Counted from the first letter of the stretch, positions 44,175 through 55,218 are shown. The stretch: 64,000 nt of DNA from Paradesertivirga sp966210515 (GCA_966210515.1 CBIHLM010000005.1:29408-93407); one strand, 5' to 3'. Program-made: numbers and translations. The notes: a model not told the origin generated them from the letters alone.

Positions 44175-47084
44175 ATGATATTAAAAATAAATTCCAACAG
44201 AAAAGCTGCACTCATTTCGCTAATCGCATTTTTTGCAATGTCATACAGCCTGCATGCGGCAGATTTTAAGCTCGTTACTTCTGATACAAAGGTTTCAATT
44301 GTATATGCCAAAGATAATAGGAAGCTCGATTCGATCGCTGCGTACCTGCTTGCAAAGGATATTCAAATAGTCAGCGGATATATGCCCAAGGTGTTCACTG
44401 ATCTTAATCAGGCAAGCGGAAATGTTATCGTTATAGGCACCGTTCAATCAGAATTGATCAGGAAGACAAGTAAGTTTCTACCACAAAGCCTATCAAATAA
44501 ATGGGAATGTTTTGGATATGAAGTTGTCAGTGGGAAACGAAATCAGAAAATCAAAAACATACTGATCATAGCAGGTAGCGATTTGCGCGGAACAGCTTAC
44601 GGAGTCTTTGGTATTTCTGAAAAAATAGGAGTTTCGCCATGGTACTGGTGGGCTGATGTTAATCCTGTTAAGAAAAGCGAGCTTGTTTTGAATGTCAGCA
44701 ACCTTGTCTCTAAAGAACCTAGTGTTAAGTTCCGTGGAATATTTCTTAACGATGAAGACTGGGGCTTACAGCCCTGGGCAGCTAAAACTTTTGATCCCTA
44801 CGGGGCGAGAGACATAGGTCCGAAAACGTATGCGCAGATTTTCGAATTGCTCTTGCGTTTGAAAGCGAACCTGATCTGGCCTGCAATGCACGAAAGTACG
44901 AAAGCCTTTTATCATTATCCGGAGAATAAAAACGTTGCTGCCGATTACGAAATCGTGGTGAGCTCATCTCATGCCGAGCCTATGTTGCGAAATAACGTGG
45001 ATGAATGGAATTCAAAAGCCTGGGGGCCTTTCAATTATAAGACAAACAAGGCTAATATCTTAAACTACTGGGAAAGTAGGGTAAAAGAAAGTAAAGGCAA
45101 TGATGTTATTTACACAATGGGCATGCGTGGAATACATGATGGGGCTATGGAGGGTGTTAAAACAACTGAGGAGGCTGTGCCTCTGGTTGAACAAATCTTT
45201 TCAGACCAGCGAAATCTATTAACCAAATCTATTAACACGGATATCGAAAAGGTTCCTCAAGCCTTGTCGATATACAAAGAAGTACTGGACATCTATGAGG
45301 CCGGACTGAAAGTACCGAACGACATCACCCTGAACTGGCCCGACGATAATTACGGTTATATCCATAGGCTGCCAACTCCCGAGGAAAGGAAACGAAAAGG
45401 TGGTTCGGGTGTTTACTACCATGCCTCTTACTGGGGGCGGCCTCACGACTATCTATGGCTCCCGAGTGCCAATCCCGCTTTGATGAGGGAGGAAATGACC
45501 AAGGCTCATGAAATGGGTGCTAAAACAATATGGGTGCTAAACGTTGGGGATATTAAGCCCATAGAATACAATACCCAGCTTTTTTTGGATATGGCCTACA
45601 ACGTAGAGCCCTTTAAATCTCCTGATTATACAGCTAAACATCTTCAAAATTGGGCTGGTGAAATCTTTGGTCAGAATAAGGGAAAGGAAGTTGCGCAAGT
45701 TCTACGTACCTATTTTGACCTTGCTTTTGAACGCAGACCGGAATTTATGGGCTGGAGCCAAACAGAACCGACTACTGCGGTAAAATATACCGACTACCTG
45801 AACGATAGATACGGAGACGAAGCCCAAGAGCGAATAGAGCGATACGATCAACTGGAGAAGCAAGTGCAAGCTCTTAAGCCAGCCTTTAGTCCATCACTAG
45901 AAGATGCATTTTATGAGTTAGTAGAATACCCGGTAAAAGGGGCCTCCCACATTAACAAGAAATTCTTATATCGCGACAAAGCCTATTTGTACTCGCTTCA
46001 GGGTCGGGCATCTGCCAAAAAATATATTGACCTTGCTACGCGAAGCTATTATGAGATTCTTAAAGAAACTGATTTTTACAACAATGAGCTGGCTGGTGGA
46101 AAATGGAGATGGATGATGTCTATGAGGCCAAGAGATTTGCCAGTTTACGCGAAACCCAAGATAAATGTAAGCAAGATGGAGATGCCTTTTTTATTCGTTG
46201 CGAAGGTAGAAGGAAGCAAAGGTGCCAGCCTGCAACAGAACTTACCGGCGTTTAACAGGTATTTGAAGAAGAAATATTTTGTTGATCTCTATCTAACTAG
46301 CGATACCTCCATTTCTTACCAGCTTGTTCCATCCGCTCCATGGATTAAAGTCGGCAAGTCGGGTGGTCACCTTTCAACCAAGAGTTCGTTAGGAGAAGAG
46401 CGCCTTTGGGTAGACGTGGATTGGAGTAAAGCGCCGGCCCAACTGGCATCGGGTTTTATAATGATAAAAGGCGGAAATACGGAATACAGGATAGATGTTA
46501 CCGCAGATAATACAGAGGTAAACGAATTAAAAGATTTCGAAGGATTTATAGAGTCTGATGGGCATATTGCCATAAATGCATCTAGCTTCAACAAAGCAAA
46601 CAATACTGCCGGTAAAAAGTGGATGGTTTTGGATGCAACAGCTGCTGGCAGACAATGGGTAGAGGCATTTCCTTTATCAGCAAAAGCGGAAACAGAAGAA
46701 GGCCAGATCCTGAAAAATCCATCCCTCGAGTATAACTTCTATAACTTTAATTCTGCCGACGCAAAGATTAATGTTTATACCATTCCTACCCATCCTTTAA
46801 GCAATCAGTATGAGATGCGCTATGCTGTGAGAGTTGATGACGGGCCGATCAGTATCTTAAATTTTAAAACAGTTGGCCGCAGCCAGGAATGGAAGGAAAA
46901 TGTTTTGCGAAACTATGCTATCAAATCTGTTTTTATTCCTCAATTAAAACCCGGGAAACACAAACTATCAATATATATGGTAGACCCAGGGGTGATACTT
47001 GATAGGATACTTATAAGTTTGGATGGAAGGCAACTTCCGTATGGCACAGTGGAAGAAACATTCATTGGAAAAAGCATTAATTAA
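44175..47084 (+). CDS. GH115 alpha-glucuronidase
   Basis: A 969-residue exported enzyme (signal ending LHAAD). The family is recognised from YGVFGISEKIGVSPWYWWADV, KFRGIFLNDEDWGLQPW, LLRLKANLIWPAMHES, MGMRGIHDGAM and PDDNYGYIHRLP. GH115 members remove 1,2-linked glucuronic or 4-O-methylglucuronic acid from xylan or from arabinogalactan. Here, next to exo-galactanases, arabinogalactan-protein glycans are the more likely substrate. A C-terminal beta domain (about 840-969) closes the protein. Same operon as the GH43 pair by spacing. Confidence 0.9.
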   Translation: MILKINSNRKAALISLIAFFAMSYSLHAADFKLVTSDTKVSIVYAKDNRKLDSIAAYLLAKDIQIVSGYMPKVFTDLNQASGNVIVIGTVQSELIRKTSKFLPQSLSNKWECFGYEVVSGKRNQKIKNILIIAGSDLRGTAYGVFGISEKIGVSPWYWWADVNPVKKSELVLNVSNLVSKEPSVKFRGIFLNDEDWGLQPWAAKTFDPYGARDIGPKTYAQIFELLLRLKANLIWPAMHESTKAFYHYPENKNVAADYEIVVSSSHAEPMLRNNVDEWNSKAWGPFNYKTNKANILNYWESRVKESKGNDVIYTMGMRGIHDGAMEGVKTTEEAVPLVEQIFSDQRNLLTKSINTDIEKVPQALSIYKEVLDIYEAGLKVPNDITLNWPDDNYGYIHRLPTPEERKRKGGSGVYYHASYWGRPHDYLWLPSANPALMREEMTKAHEMGAKTIWVLNVGDIKPIEYNTQLFLDMAYNVEPFKSPDYTAKHLQNWAGEIFGQNKGKEVAQVLRTYFDLAFERRPEFMGWSQTEPTTAVKYTDYLNDRYGDEAQERIERYDQLEKQVQALKPAFSPSLEDAFYELVEYPVKGASHINKKFLYRDKAYLYSLQGRASAKKYIDLATRSYYEILKETDFYNNELAGGKWRWMMSMRPRDLPVYAKPKINVSKMEMPFLFVAKVEGSKGASLQQNLPAFNRYLKKKYFVDLYLTSDTSISYQLVPSAPWIKVGKSGGHLSTKSSLGEERLWVDVDWSKAPAQLASGFIMIKGGNTEYRIDVTADNTEVNELKDFEGFIESDGHIAINASSFNKANNTAGKKWMVLDATAAGRQWVEAFPLSAKAETEEGQILKNPSLEYNFYNFNSADAKINVYTIPTHPLSNQYEMRYAVRVDDGPISILNFKTVGRSQEWKENVLRNYAIKSVFIPQLKPGKHKLSIYMVDPGVILDRILISLDGRQLPYGTVEETFIGKSIN

Positions 47085-47158
47085 CCAAAAGGAGCTGGAG
47101 AATTTGAATGCGTGATGAAAACTAGCAGATTCTTTATGTTTTCTAATCAAAAGAACGA

Positions 47159-48765
47159 ATGAAGAGATATAGCACATTGAAAAAAGCTCTGATTCTTGTA
47201 TTGACCTGCCTGAGCATACTTGCAAAAGCGCAAAATTCGCTAGTTAATTTTCAAAATCCAATATTACCGGGCTTTAGTCCCGATCCTTCTATTTGCAGAG
47301 TGGGGGATGACTATTATCTGGCAACTTCTTCTTTGTCTGGTACCCTGGAATCCCGGTTTATCACAGTAAAGATCTGGTGAACTGGAAATTGATTGGACAT
47401 GGTATTAGCCGCCCCAGTCAATTGGACTTTAGCAGAATGAAGGACAAAAACGGAATTTGGGCGGTGACCATACGTCATCACAACGGACTTTTTTATCTAA
47501 TCACCACGTGTAATGATTGTGGAGGTAATTTCTACATAACTGCGAAAAATCCCGCAGGGCCCTGGTCTGATCCTGTTTGGTTAAAAGATGCTCCGGGCAT
47601 AGACCCTTCGCTATTCTGGGATGACGACGGCAAATGCTACTATACGGGGAACACCTGGCATTTTAAAGGCTCATGGCCCAAACAATGCGCCATCTGGATG
47701 CAGGAATTGGATTTAAACCAAAAGAAGCTCGTTGGTGAGCGAAAAATGTTAACCTATGGACATGCCGCCAATGCAACCTACACAGAAGCGCCACACTTAT
47801 ATAAAATTGATGGTAAATACTTATTAATTGTAGCGGAAGGCGGAACGGATAAGTACCATGCCGTTTCTGCTCATCATAGTAATTCGGTGTGGGGACCGTT
47901 CATTCCTGATAAGATTAATCCGGTATTATCGCATCGCCACTTGGGCGAGGATTATCCCATTCAGGCAGTTGGTCATGGCGATCTCGTGCAAATCCAAAAT
48001 GGCGAGTGGTGGGCCACCGTGCTAGGTAAAAGAGTAGTTAACGGAGAAGTGCCGCTGTCGCGGGAAACGTTTCTTTGCAAAGTTAAATTTGAAGAGGGTA
48101 CGCCTTTATTTAATCCAGACCACGGAAAAGTTCTGTCAACGCAAGAGCGACCTAATCTTCCATGGTCGCCATTTGAACCCGAAGTAAACCGTGACCAGTT
48201 TGACACAGATAGTCTTGCATTAAAGTGGCATTTCATCAGAACACCTTTTAAGAAATTCTTTAACCTTAAAAATGGACGGTTAGAACTCTCAACATCTCCC
48301 GAAGTGGTAGATAGCCTCGTAAATCCCGCGATGATTGTTCAAAAGATTAAGCACCATCAGTTTTCTGCCTTAACCAAAATGTCCTTCAAAACGTCCAAAG
48401 AAAATGAGCGGGCTGGCCTGATCATTTATCGAACTAACGACAATTATTTTACTTTGATGAAGAATAAATCAACTATCATTCTGGTAAGAAAATATAATGG
48501 AAAAAAGGAAATTATTGCCACAGCTCCTTACACGAAACAGAGTGTATTTTTCAAAGTAGTAGCCAATAACCTTGATGTTAATTTCAGTTTTGGAGAATCG
48601 ATAGAAAACATGAATAAAATTGGCGCTACACAGAGTTTAGTTGTAATTTCAGAAAGCAGCCTTAATAAATTTAACGGTCCCGGTATAGGGATGTACGCAA
48701 CCAGTAATGGTAAGAAAAGCATGGGTAGAGTGTCGTTTGATTGGTTTGAATATAAGGAAAATTAG
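47159..48765 (+). pseudogene. GH43 beta-xylosidase/alpha-arabinofuranosidase-like gene broken by a one-base frameshift
   Basis: Two overlapping frames encode one GH43. Frame 1 (47159-47380) gives the signal and PGFSPDPSICRVGDDYYLATSS, then runs out of frame. The family pattern FVWYPGIPVYHSKDLVNWKL continues in the other frame from 47332 and stays open to 48765. One base is missing near 47327-47332, within ACTTCTTCTTTG. The presumed base Asp 42 (SPDPS) is on the short part, while the pKa Asp (GIDPSLF) and acid Glu (YTEAPHLY) are on the long part, so neither fragment alone should work. Apart from this the gene looks intact and conserved, so the lesion is recent or an assembly or sequencing error. 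A sandwich domain follows from about 48190. Confidence 0.85.
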
Positions 48766-48973
48766 TGGGATATCTGAAAAAGCTTGAACTTATTCATCCC
48801 TAAGGGCATTATCTTAGTAACGATCTAGCAACTTGAGATAAGTAGAGGAAATATCGAGATCAGCTTTCATTGCCAATGTATCAGATTGAATTATCTGTCA
48901 CAACATTAATGCGCTTAATATTTTAAGCGAATACACCTTTGAAATTAAGTCATTTTGTTATCTTTAGGTTTAC

Positions 48974-51900
48974 ATGAGACAGCTTTTCATTGGACTCGTC
49001 CTTCTGTTACCACGATTTCTTTTAGCGCAATCCCAATACGTTTTTTCTCCTTTACAAAGCAACCAGGGACTCTCTGAAAACCGGGTAAGAAATATCAATC
49101 AGCTTGAGGATGGTCGCATGCTGATTATTACAGAGGGAATGATTAGCCTGTATAATGGTACGTCGTTTAAAGACATCTCTGTTGATGAAGAAAATCTTAC
49201 TCCTTTAACGAAATATAACGGTTTTCACCACAGTTATGTGGAGGGCAAAAAACGACTTTGGTTGAAAAACGGCGGGCGATTAGTTATAGTTGATTTACTG
49301 AAAGAACGTTTTGAAAATCGTCCGCAAGATGTTCTCAGAAGTTTAGGCGTCCATGATTCGCTCGCCGATATCTACATGGATAGCCAGGATAATATATGGT
49401 TTCTTACTCAAAATGACGACCTTCTCTATCGTGATGCGCAAGATGGGAAGACCCGCCGGTTTTTAACCGAAGTATCAGACAGGGGAGGACCTGCCGGTGC
49501 TCTTTATGATCTGGCAGTGCAAAACAAGCAGGTCTTCCTGTTTTATAATTCAGGCTTGTTAATTTGTATGGACCTGAAAACCGGAAAGGAATTATACCGG
49601 GATTATGCATTCAGCCAATATGAAAAGACCTTGCATAGCCGCACCTTGTTTGTGGTGCAGCATAAGCAAAACCTGCTGCAACTTAGAAACGGAAAAAAAG
49701 GGTTAATGCTGAATTATGATACCCGGTCCCGCAAATGGTTAAAGGTTCTGGAAACCGACTATTGGCTGAATTGCGTTTCTGTCGACAAGGACGAAAATAT
49801 ATGGGTAAGCTGTAAAAATGGCTTGTGGCTAATAGACAAATCGTTCACTAAAAAAACTTTTCTTCCAACTTTGCAGCTAGTCGATGGCAGAGAACTTAAT
49901 AACGAAGTAAGTACCCTTTTTAATGATAATCAGGGCGGACTTTGGATAGGGAGTTTAAATCGTGGATTACTCTATCATCATTCGCAGAGATTTAAATTCA
50001 AAAACTTTGGCAGAACACTCTTTAAAGGATTTCAGCACAAGGAATTGCTCGTAAGCTCTTTTACGGAAAATGAACAAGGTGAAGTGTTGGTTGGTACAAA
50101 TAACGGCTACTACAAATATAGCGCAGAGGGGACTTTTCTGGTTCCATGTTCTCCGCCGGTTAAAGCTACTCCTGTTATTAAAATTGAGCCGCTAAATAGT
50201 ATAGCCCCTTCTTCTGTCCGACAATTGATTAAATGGAAGCAGGGATATTTAGGTCTCTCCGGAAGAGAACTTTTCGAGTATGATCCGAAAACTCGAGAAC
50301 TCAGTTATCCCCACAGGAACTCCCGCAAACTCCCCATGTTTCGACACAACAACCATGATTACAACTGTATTCTCGCGGATAGCCGGGGTTTATTGTGGTT
50401 TGGTACTGCTGATGGGGCATATTTTTGGGATGAAAATCAAAGGACGCTAAGCCGGATTTCCCGTTCAGAAGGGTTGAATGCAAGTAGTATTAAATCGATC
50501 ATCGAAGATAAAAATCAGGATATCTGGCTCACGACATCAAATGGGATCGCAAAGATCGTTCTGAAAAAGGAAAAGGGAAAATACAGGTACGTTATGAGCT
50601 GTTATAACAAATATGACGGACTCATTGAAAATGAATTTATTGAACGTTCGGCCTTTGTTACTAAAAATGGGCGGCTGTTAGTCGGAGGCATTGAGGGGTT
50701 TAATGAGCTTAATACCAATGCTGCTGCCAGGCACCCGCATCATTTTAATCCAATATTTTCGGACTTCCAGTTGTATGGGAAATCTCTAAATCAAAATGTG
50801 AGGTACGACGGAAATGTAGTTCTTAAGAACTCTATTGCCAGTACTAAAGATATCGTCTTGAACCATAATCAAAACTTTTTCACGGTATCTTTTTCATCCC
50901 TCAACTACATTAATCCCACACAAACCTATTTTAGATATATGCTGGAAGGGGTGGAGCCTGGCTGGCAGGAGCTTTCATCTTCCGATGGTTCTGCTCAGGC
51001 TACTTACACCAGTCTTGCTCCCGGAGCGTACACTTTTAAGGTTCAAGCCACGGATAATAGTAAAAACTGGACAGGTAAGACAGCTATATTAAAGATAACT
51101 ATTGAACCGCCGTTTTGGAATACCCGGTGGGCGCATCTGTTTTATCTGGTTCTTTTCATTTTTACAGTCTATCGGATTTTCGGGTTTTATACCTTGAAAA
51201 ATCGCAGGAAGCTTGCGCTGGAGCAGAAGGAGAAGCTGGATGAAGCTAAGTTCAATTTCTTTACTAATATGAGCCATGAGTTGCGAACTCCCCTGAGTTT
51301 GATTATTTCTCCGCTGGAAGCAATATTAAAAAAGCAAGAACATGGAGAACTGAGGTCTCAATTAGAAGGTGTCTATCGAAACGCCCGTAATCTTCTCAGT
51401 CAGGTTACCCACCTACTCGACTTTAGAAGGATGGAACTTTATGGCGAAAAACTGTGTTTATCGTACTGCGACATATCAGAGTATCTGGACATGCTTTGCG
51501 AGCCTTTCAGACCGTTGGCTTATCAGAAGGATATAGTTTTTACTGTACACAGCACTATTTCAGGTACGTATGCTTACCTGGATCGGGACAAGGTCAGCAA
51601 AATTGTAAATAATTTATTATCCAACGCATTCAAGTTCACAAAGCAGGGGGCTGTCACAGTCAATATCACTAAAGTTGACTCATCCGACAGTAACATCCAA
51701 TATCTTTCATTTGAAGTTTCAGACACGGGAGTGGGAATACCTGCTGAAGATCAGGAACGTATATTCGAACGCTTCAATAAGGCAGATAATCAACATGAAA
51801 GCAATACAGGTACAGGAATCGGCCTTTACCTGGTAATGGAGTATGTTAAACTGCACACGGGTGATGTTAGAGTAGAAAGTACTCCTGGTAAGGGTTCGAA

Positions 51901-52744
51901 ATTTATTGTCACCATTCCTCTTAATTTGGCCCCGGAGGTACAGGCTGAGCATATTGATGGTTCTTTAGAAGGAATTACTGACAATAAGCTCAAAGTGTTA
52001 ATAGCTGAAGATAATGCCGAATTTCGGGCATTTCTTTCTGCCCAGTTGAAGGGTAATTATTCTATTATTGAGGCTGTAGATGGTAAGGATGGATTAGAGA
52101 AGGCTCTTTCCAATCTTCCGGACCTTGTTATCTCCGATTTGATGATGCCCGGGATGAACGGCCTCGAACTATGTTCGGCTCTTAAAACAGACCTCCGCAC
52201 TTCACACATTCCTGTTATTATACTTACGGCACGGTCATCCGAAGATATTCAGTTCGAGGGGTACCATGCAGGAGCGGATGCTTTTATATCCAAACCCTTC
52301 AATGCCGACCTTCTTCTGCTTCGCATTCGTAAACTCATTGAGCAGCAGGAACAGCGGAAAATGTTATTTAAGCAGTCGTTAGTGCTTCAACCGGATTCCC
52401 TGACAGCGAGCTCTCTGGATGAAAAGCTAATCATTCGCGCACTTGAATGCGTGGAGCGGAATCTAAGTAATTGCGACTATTCCGTGGAGCAACTAAGCAG
52501 CGATTTGAATATGGACCGCACAGGTCTTTACCGTAAACTGGTGGCTTTAACCGGAACAAGCCCTACCTTATTTATTCGTAGTGTTCGCCTCAAAAGGGCA
52601 GCTCGGTTATTACAGGAAGGAGAGTTTAATATTTCCGAAATCTCGGAAAAAGTTGGTTTTAAAACAGTGCCTTATTTCAGCAAATGCTTTCAGGATGAGT
52701 TTGGTGTTAAGCCATCGCAATTTGCGAGGGATTTAATTAAATAA
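48974..52744 (+). CDS. Hybrid two-component system regulator (HTCS 2)
   Basis: A 1256-residue membrane sensor-regulator. Signal (about 1-19), propeller repeats (about 25-620, for example GGLWIGSLNRGL, LLWFGTADGAYFW), Y_Y_Y domain (about 630-700), membrane helix (about 715-735), HisKA with phospho-His 768 in NMSHELRTPL, HATPase with LLSNAFKFT and GTGIGLYL, receiver with Asp near 1055 in ISDLMMPGMNG, and a C-terminal AraC-type domain. It stands alone before GH31 and the giant lyase gene and may govern them or the GH43/GH115 set. TATCTTTA at 48959-48966 is a near match to a -7 box; if used, the transcript would start at or next to the ATG. Confidence 0.93.
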   Translation: MRQLFIGLVLLLPRFLLAQSQYVFSPLQSNQGLSENRVRNINQLEDGRMLIITEGMISLYNGTSFKDISVDEENLTPLTKYNGFHHSYVEGKKRLWLKNGGRLVIVDLLKERFENRPQDVLRSLGVHDSLADIYMDSQDNIWFLTQNDDLLYRDAQDGKTRRFLTEVSDRGGPAGALYDLAVQNKQVFLFYNSGLLICMDLKTGKELYRDYAFSQYEKTLHSRTLFVVQHKQNLLQLRNGKKGLMLNYDTRSRKWLKVLETDYWLNCVSVDKDENIWVSCKNGLWLIDKSFTKKTFLPTLQLVDGRELNNEVSTLFNDNQGGLWIGSLNRGLLYHHSQRFKFKNFGRTLFKGFQHKELLVSSFTENEQGEVLVGTNNGYYKYSAEGTFLVPCSPPVKATPVIKIEPLNSIAPSSVRQLIKWKQGYLGLSGRELFEYDPKTRELSYPHRNSRKLPMFRHNNHDYNCILADSRGLLWFGTADGAYFWDENQRTLSRISRSEGLNASSIKSIIEDKNQDIWLTTSNGIAKIVLKKEKGKYRYVMSCYNKYDGLIENEFIERSAFVTKNGRLLVGGIEGFNELNTNAAARHPHHFNPIFSDFQLYGKSLNQNVRYDGNVVLKNSIASTKDIVLNHNQNFFTVSFSSLNYINPTQTYFRYMLEGVEPGWQELSSSDGSAQATYTSLAPGAYTFKVQATDNSKNWTGKTAILKITIEPPFWNTRWAHLFYLVLFIFTVYRIFGFYTLKNRRKLALEQKEKLDEAKFNFFTNMSHELRTPLSLIISPLEAILKKQEHGELRSQLEGVYRNARNLLSQVTHLLDFRRMELYGEKLCLSYCDISEYLDMLCEPFRPLAYQKDIVFTVHSTISGTYAYLDRDKVSKIVNNLLSNAFKFTKQGAVTVNITKVDSSDSNIQYLSFEVSDTGVGIPAEDQERIFERFNKADNQHESNTGTGIGLYLVMEYVKLHTGDVRVESTPGKGSKFIVTIPLNLAPEVQAEHIDGSLEGITDNKLKVLIAEDNAEFRAFLSAQLKGNYSIIEAVDGKDGLEKALSNLPDLVISDLMMPGMNGLELCSALKTDLRTSHIPVIILTARSSEDIQFEGYHAGADAFISKPFNADLLLLRIRKLIEQQEQRKMLFKQSLVLQPDSLTASSLDEKLIIRALECVERNLSNCDYSVEQLSSDLNMDRTGLYRKLVALTGTSPTLFIRSVRLKRAARLLQEGEFNISEISEKVGFKTVPYFSKCFQDEFGVKPSQFARDLIK

Positions 52745-52893
52745 GTGCCCTAAATGCTCCCCCGGCCTGTGTTTTTTCAACCACAGTGTAATTAATTTCA
52801 ACCAGGTTATAATAAGTAAAACTTCTTAGCCCTGTACCTTTATTACATTGCTTTTACAGCGAATTGGTATAAACCTAAATTTAAATTTTTTAC

Positions 52894-55218
52894 ATGATCA
52901 AGAGAATTGCAGGAGTTTTCATTCTCCTTTGTACATTGCTATCCGTTCAGGCGCAGGACTTTCAGAAAACTAAGCTTGGATTAAAAACTACCGTCCAGGC
53001 GCAGGACATCGAGATTCAATTTTATTCGCCCACTATAGTGAGGGTAATTAAATCACCCCACGGTATTCCGTTCAAAAAAGAAAGTTTATCAGTAAATAAA
53101 AAGCCTCAGGCTCCCAACCTGGAAATAAGCCAGAATGGAGAGATTGTAAGCTTGAAAAGCCAGGCACTAACGGTCGACTTAAACGTCGCCGGAGGGAAAA
53201 TTGAGTTTAAGAACAAGGATGGTATTCTCATCAGGGAACGAGACCGATCCACACAATTTGCACCGGTAAAGGATGTAAACAGAGATACTTATAGAGTCAG
53301 ACAGTCATTTCTTTTAGACAAAGACGAAGCGATTTATGGACTTGGTCAGCAAATGAATGGTAGAATGAACCAGCGCGGGCAGTATATATATATGCTGCAG
53401 CAGAATATGAAAGTCGCCATTCCTTTTATTCATTCCATTAAAGGATACGGTTTGTTCTGGGATAATTACTCGCCCACGCATTTTACTGATAATGATCACG
53501 AAACTTTTTTTGATTCAGAAGTGGGCGATTGTGCCGACTATTATTTTATGTACGGAGGGAATGCTGATGGAGTTATCGCCCAAATGAGAGATTTAACCGG
53601 GCAGGCACCCCTTATGCCCAAGTGGACTTTCGGCTTCTCGCAGTCTCGTGAACGATATAAAACTCAGAACGAATTGCTGGAAGTAGTGGAGAAATACCGT
53701 AGCCTGAAAGTTCCCTTAGATGGAATAATACAAGACTGGCAATATTGGGGCTCGGATAGCAATTGGAACGCCATGAGCTTCCAGCCTTCCATCTTTCCTG
53801 ATCCTAAAGGAATGGTAGATAAAGTGCACCAAATGAATGCTCATATTTTCATTGTAGCATGGCCCGGAGTTGGTCCGAAAACAAAGCAGTATGCTGAGTT
53901 TAAAGAAAAGAACATGCTGATTAACTTCGATACCTGGCCACCAAAAGGGGGCGTTAAGCCCTACGATGTTTACAATCCGACGGCTCGCGGAATTTATTGG
54001 GATTACTTAAACAAGGGTGTTTTTTCGCTTGGTGCGGATGCATGGTGGCTAGACTCTTCAGAACCCGATCACATCAATTTTAAACCTGAAGACTTTGACC
54101 AGCCGACCTATCTTGGCAGCTTTAGAAGTGTGAGAAATGCTTTCCCTTTACAGCATGTTGGGGGAGTTTATGATAATCAGCGGAAAGTAAGCTCAGACAA
54201 GCGCGTAAGTATTCTTACCCGCTCAGCATTTGCAGGGCAGCAAAGATACGGCGCGAATACCTGGAGCGGTGATGTTGGATCAAACTGGCAAACTTTCCGC
54301 AAGCAGATTTCTGCTGGCTTGAATTTTTCTCTATCAGGAATTCCATACTGGAATACCGATATCGGGGGTTTTTTTGCCGGATCTTTTGTGAAGGGCGGAG
54401 GAGCAAAGAATCCTGACTTTCAGGAGCTGTATGTGCGTTGGATGCAGTTTGCGACCTTCACCCCGCTGATGCGTTCGCACGGTACAGATATACCGAGGGA
54501 AATATACCAGTTTGGGGAGAGGGGAAGCTGGCCTTTCGATGTACAGGAAAAATTCATCAATTTACGTTACAGTTTAATTCCCTATATCTATTCAACAGCC
54601 TGGGACGTGACACATAATTCCGGTTCGTTTATTCGCGCTCTGATGATGGATTTTCCGAAAGATAAAAAAGCCATTAATATTGATAATCAGTTTATGTTTG
54701 GCAGGTCTATTTTGGTAACACCGATAACAGATAAAGGAGTGAAGACACAGCCGGTATATTTACCGGCAGGAAGTAAGTGGATTGACTTCTGGACCGGAGA
54801 TAATTTTGAAGGAGGAACTACTGTTGATAAAGCTAGTCCAATCGATATTCTCCCTCTTTACATAAAGGCGGGGTCAATTATTCCATGGGGACCTAAAGTT
54901 CAGTTCGCTGAAGAAAAGAAATGGGATAATCTGGAAGTACGAATATACCCGGGAGCTGATGCTGATTTTACTCTGTATGAGGATGAAGGAAATTCATATA
55001 ACTATGAGAAAGGGCAGTTTTCCGAAGTTCATTTCCATTGGGATGACGGTGATAAGTTGTTAAGCATTTCCGATCGTAAAGGGAATTTTCCAGGGATGTT
55101 AAAAAAACGAAAATTCAATTTTGTGTGGGTAGACAAGGAAAACGGAATAGGAACAGGTTCGAGTAAAGTGGATAAAAGTATTGTTTATAAAGGCAAACGT
55201 ATCATTGTTAAAATGTGA
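52894..55218 (+). CDS. GH31 family alpha-glycosidase
   Basis: A 774-residue exported enzyme (signal ending SVQAQ). N-terminal sandwich (about 25-230), catalytic barrel (about 240-580) and C-terminal sheets. Catalytic nucleophile is Asp 387 in WWLDSSEPD; the acid/base is likely the Asp in WSGDVGSNW. FGFSQSRERY and MRSHGTDIPREIYQFGE are standard for GH31. Members act on alpha-xylosides, alpha-glucosides or alpha-galactosides, and the sequence alone does not choose; alpha-linked caps on arabinogalactan are one possibility. A strong terminator follows. Confidence 0.88.
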   Translation: MIKRIAGVFILLCTLLSVQAQDFQKTKLGLKTTVQAQDIEIQFYSPTIVRVIKSPHGIPFKKESLSVNKKPQAPNLEISQNGEIVSLKSQALTVDLNVAGGKIEFKNKDGILIRERDRSTQFAPVKDVNRDTYRVRQSFLLDKDEAIYGLGQQMNGRMNQRGQYIYMLQQNMKVAIPFIHSIKGYGLFWDNYSPTHFTDNDHETFFDSEVGDCADYYFMYGGNADGVIAQMRDLTGQAPLMPKWTFGFSQSRERYKTQNELLEVVEKYRSLKVPLDGIIQDWQYWGSDSNWNAMSFQPSIFPDPKGMVDKVHQMNAHIFIVAWPGVGPKTKQYAEFKEKNMLINFDTWPPKGGVKPYDVYNPTARGIYWDYLNKGVFSLGADAWWLDSSEPDHINFKPEDFDQPTYLGSFRSVRNAFPLQHVGGVYDNQRKVSSDKRVSILTRSAFAGQQRYGANTWSGDVGSNWQTFRKQISAGLNFSLSGIPYWNTDIGGFFAGSFVKGGGAKNPDFQELYVRWMQFATFTPLMRSHGTDIPREIYQFGERGSWPFDVQEKFINLRYSLIPYIYSTAWDVTHNSGSFIRALMMDFPKDKKAINIDNQFMFGRSILVTPITDKGVKTQPVYLPAGSKWIDFWTGDNFEGGTTVDKASPIDILPLYIKAGSIIPWGPKVQFAEEKKWDNLEVRIYPGADADFTLYEDEGNSYNYEKGQFSEVHFHWDDGDKLLSISDRKGNFPGMLKKRKFNFVWVDKENGIGTGSSKVDKSIVYKGKRIIVKM

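Noticed and set aside
47326..47336. Programmed -1 frameshift in the GH43 gene
   Set aside because: The site lacks an X-XXY-YYZ slippery heptamer and slippage would mispair; no family precedent. A deletion or sequence error is simpler.
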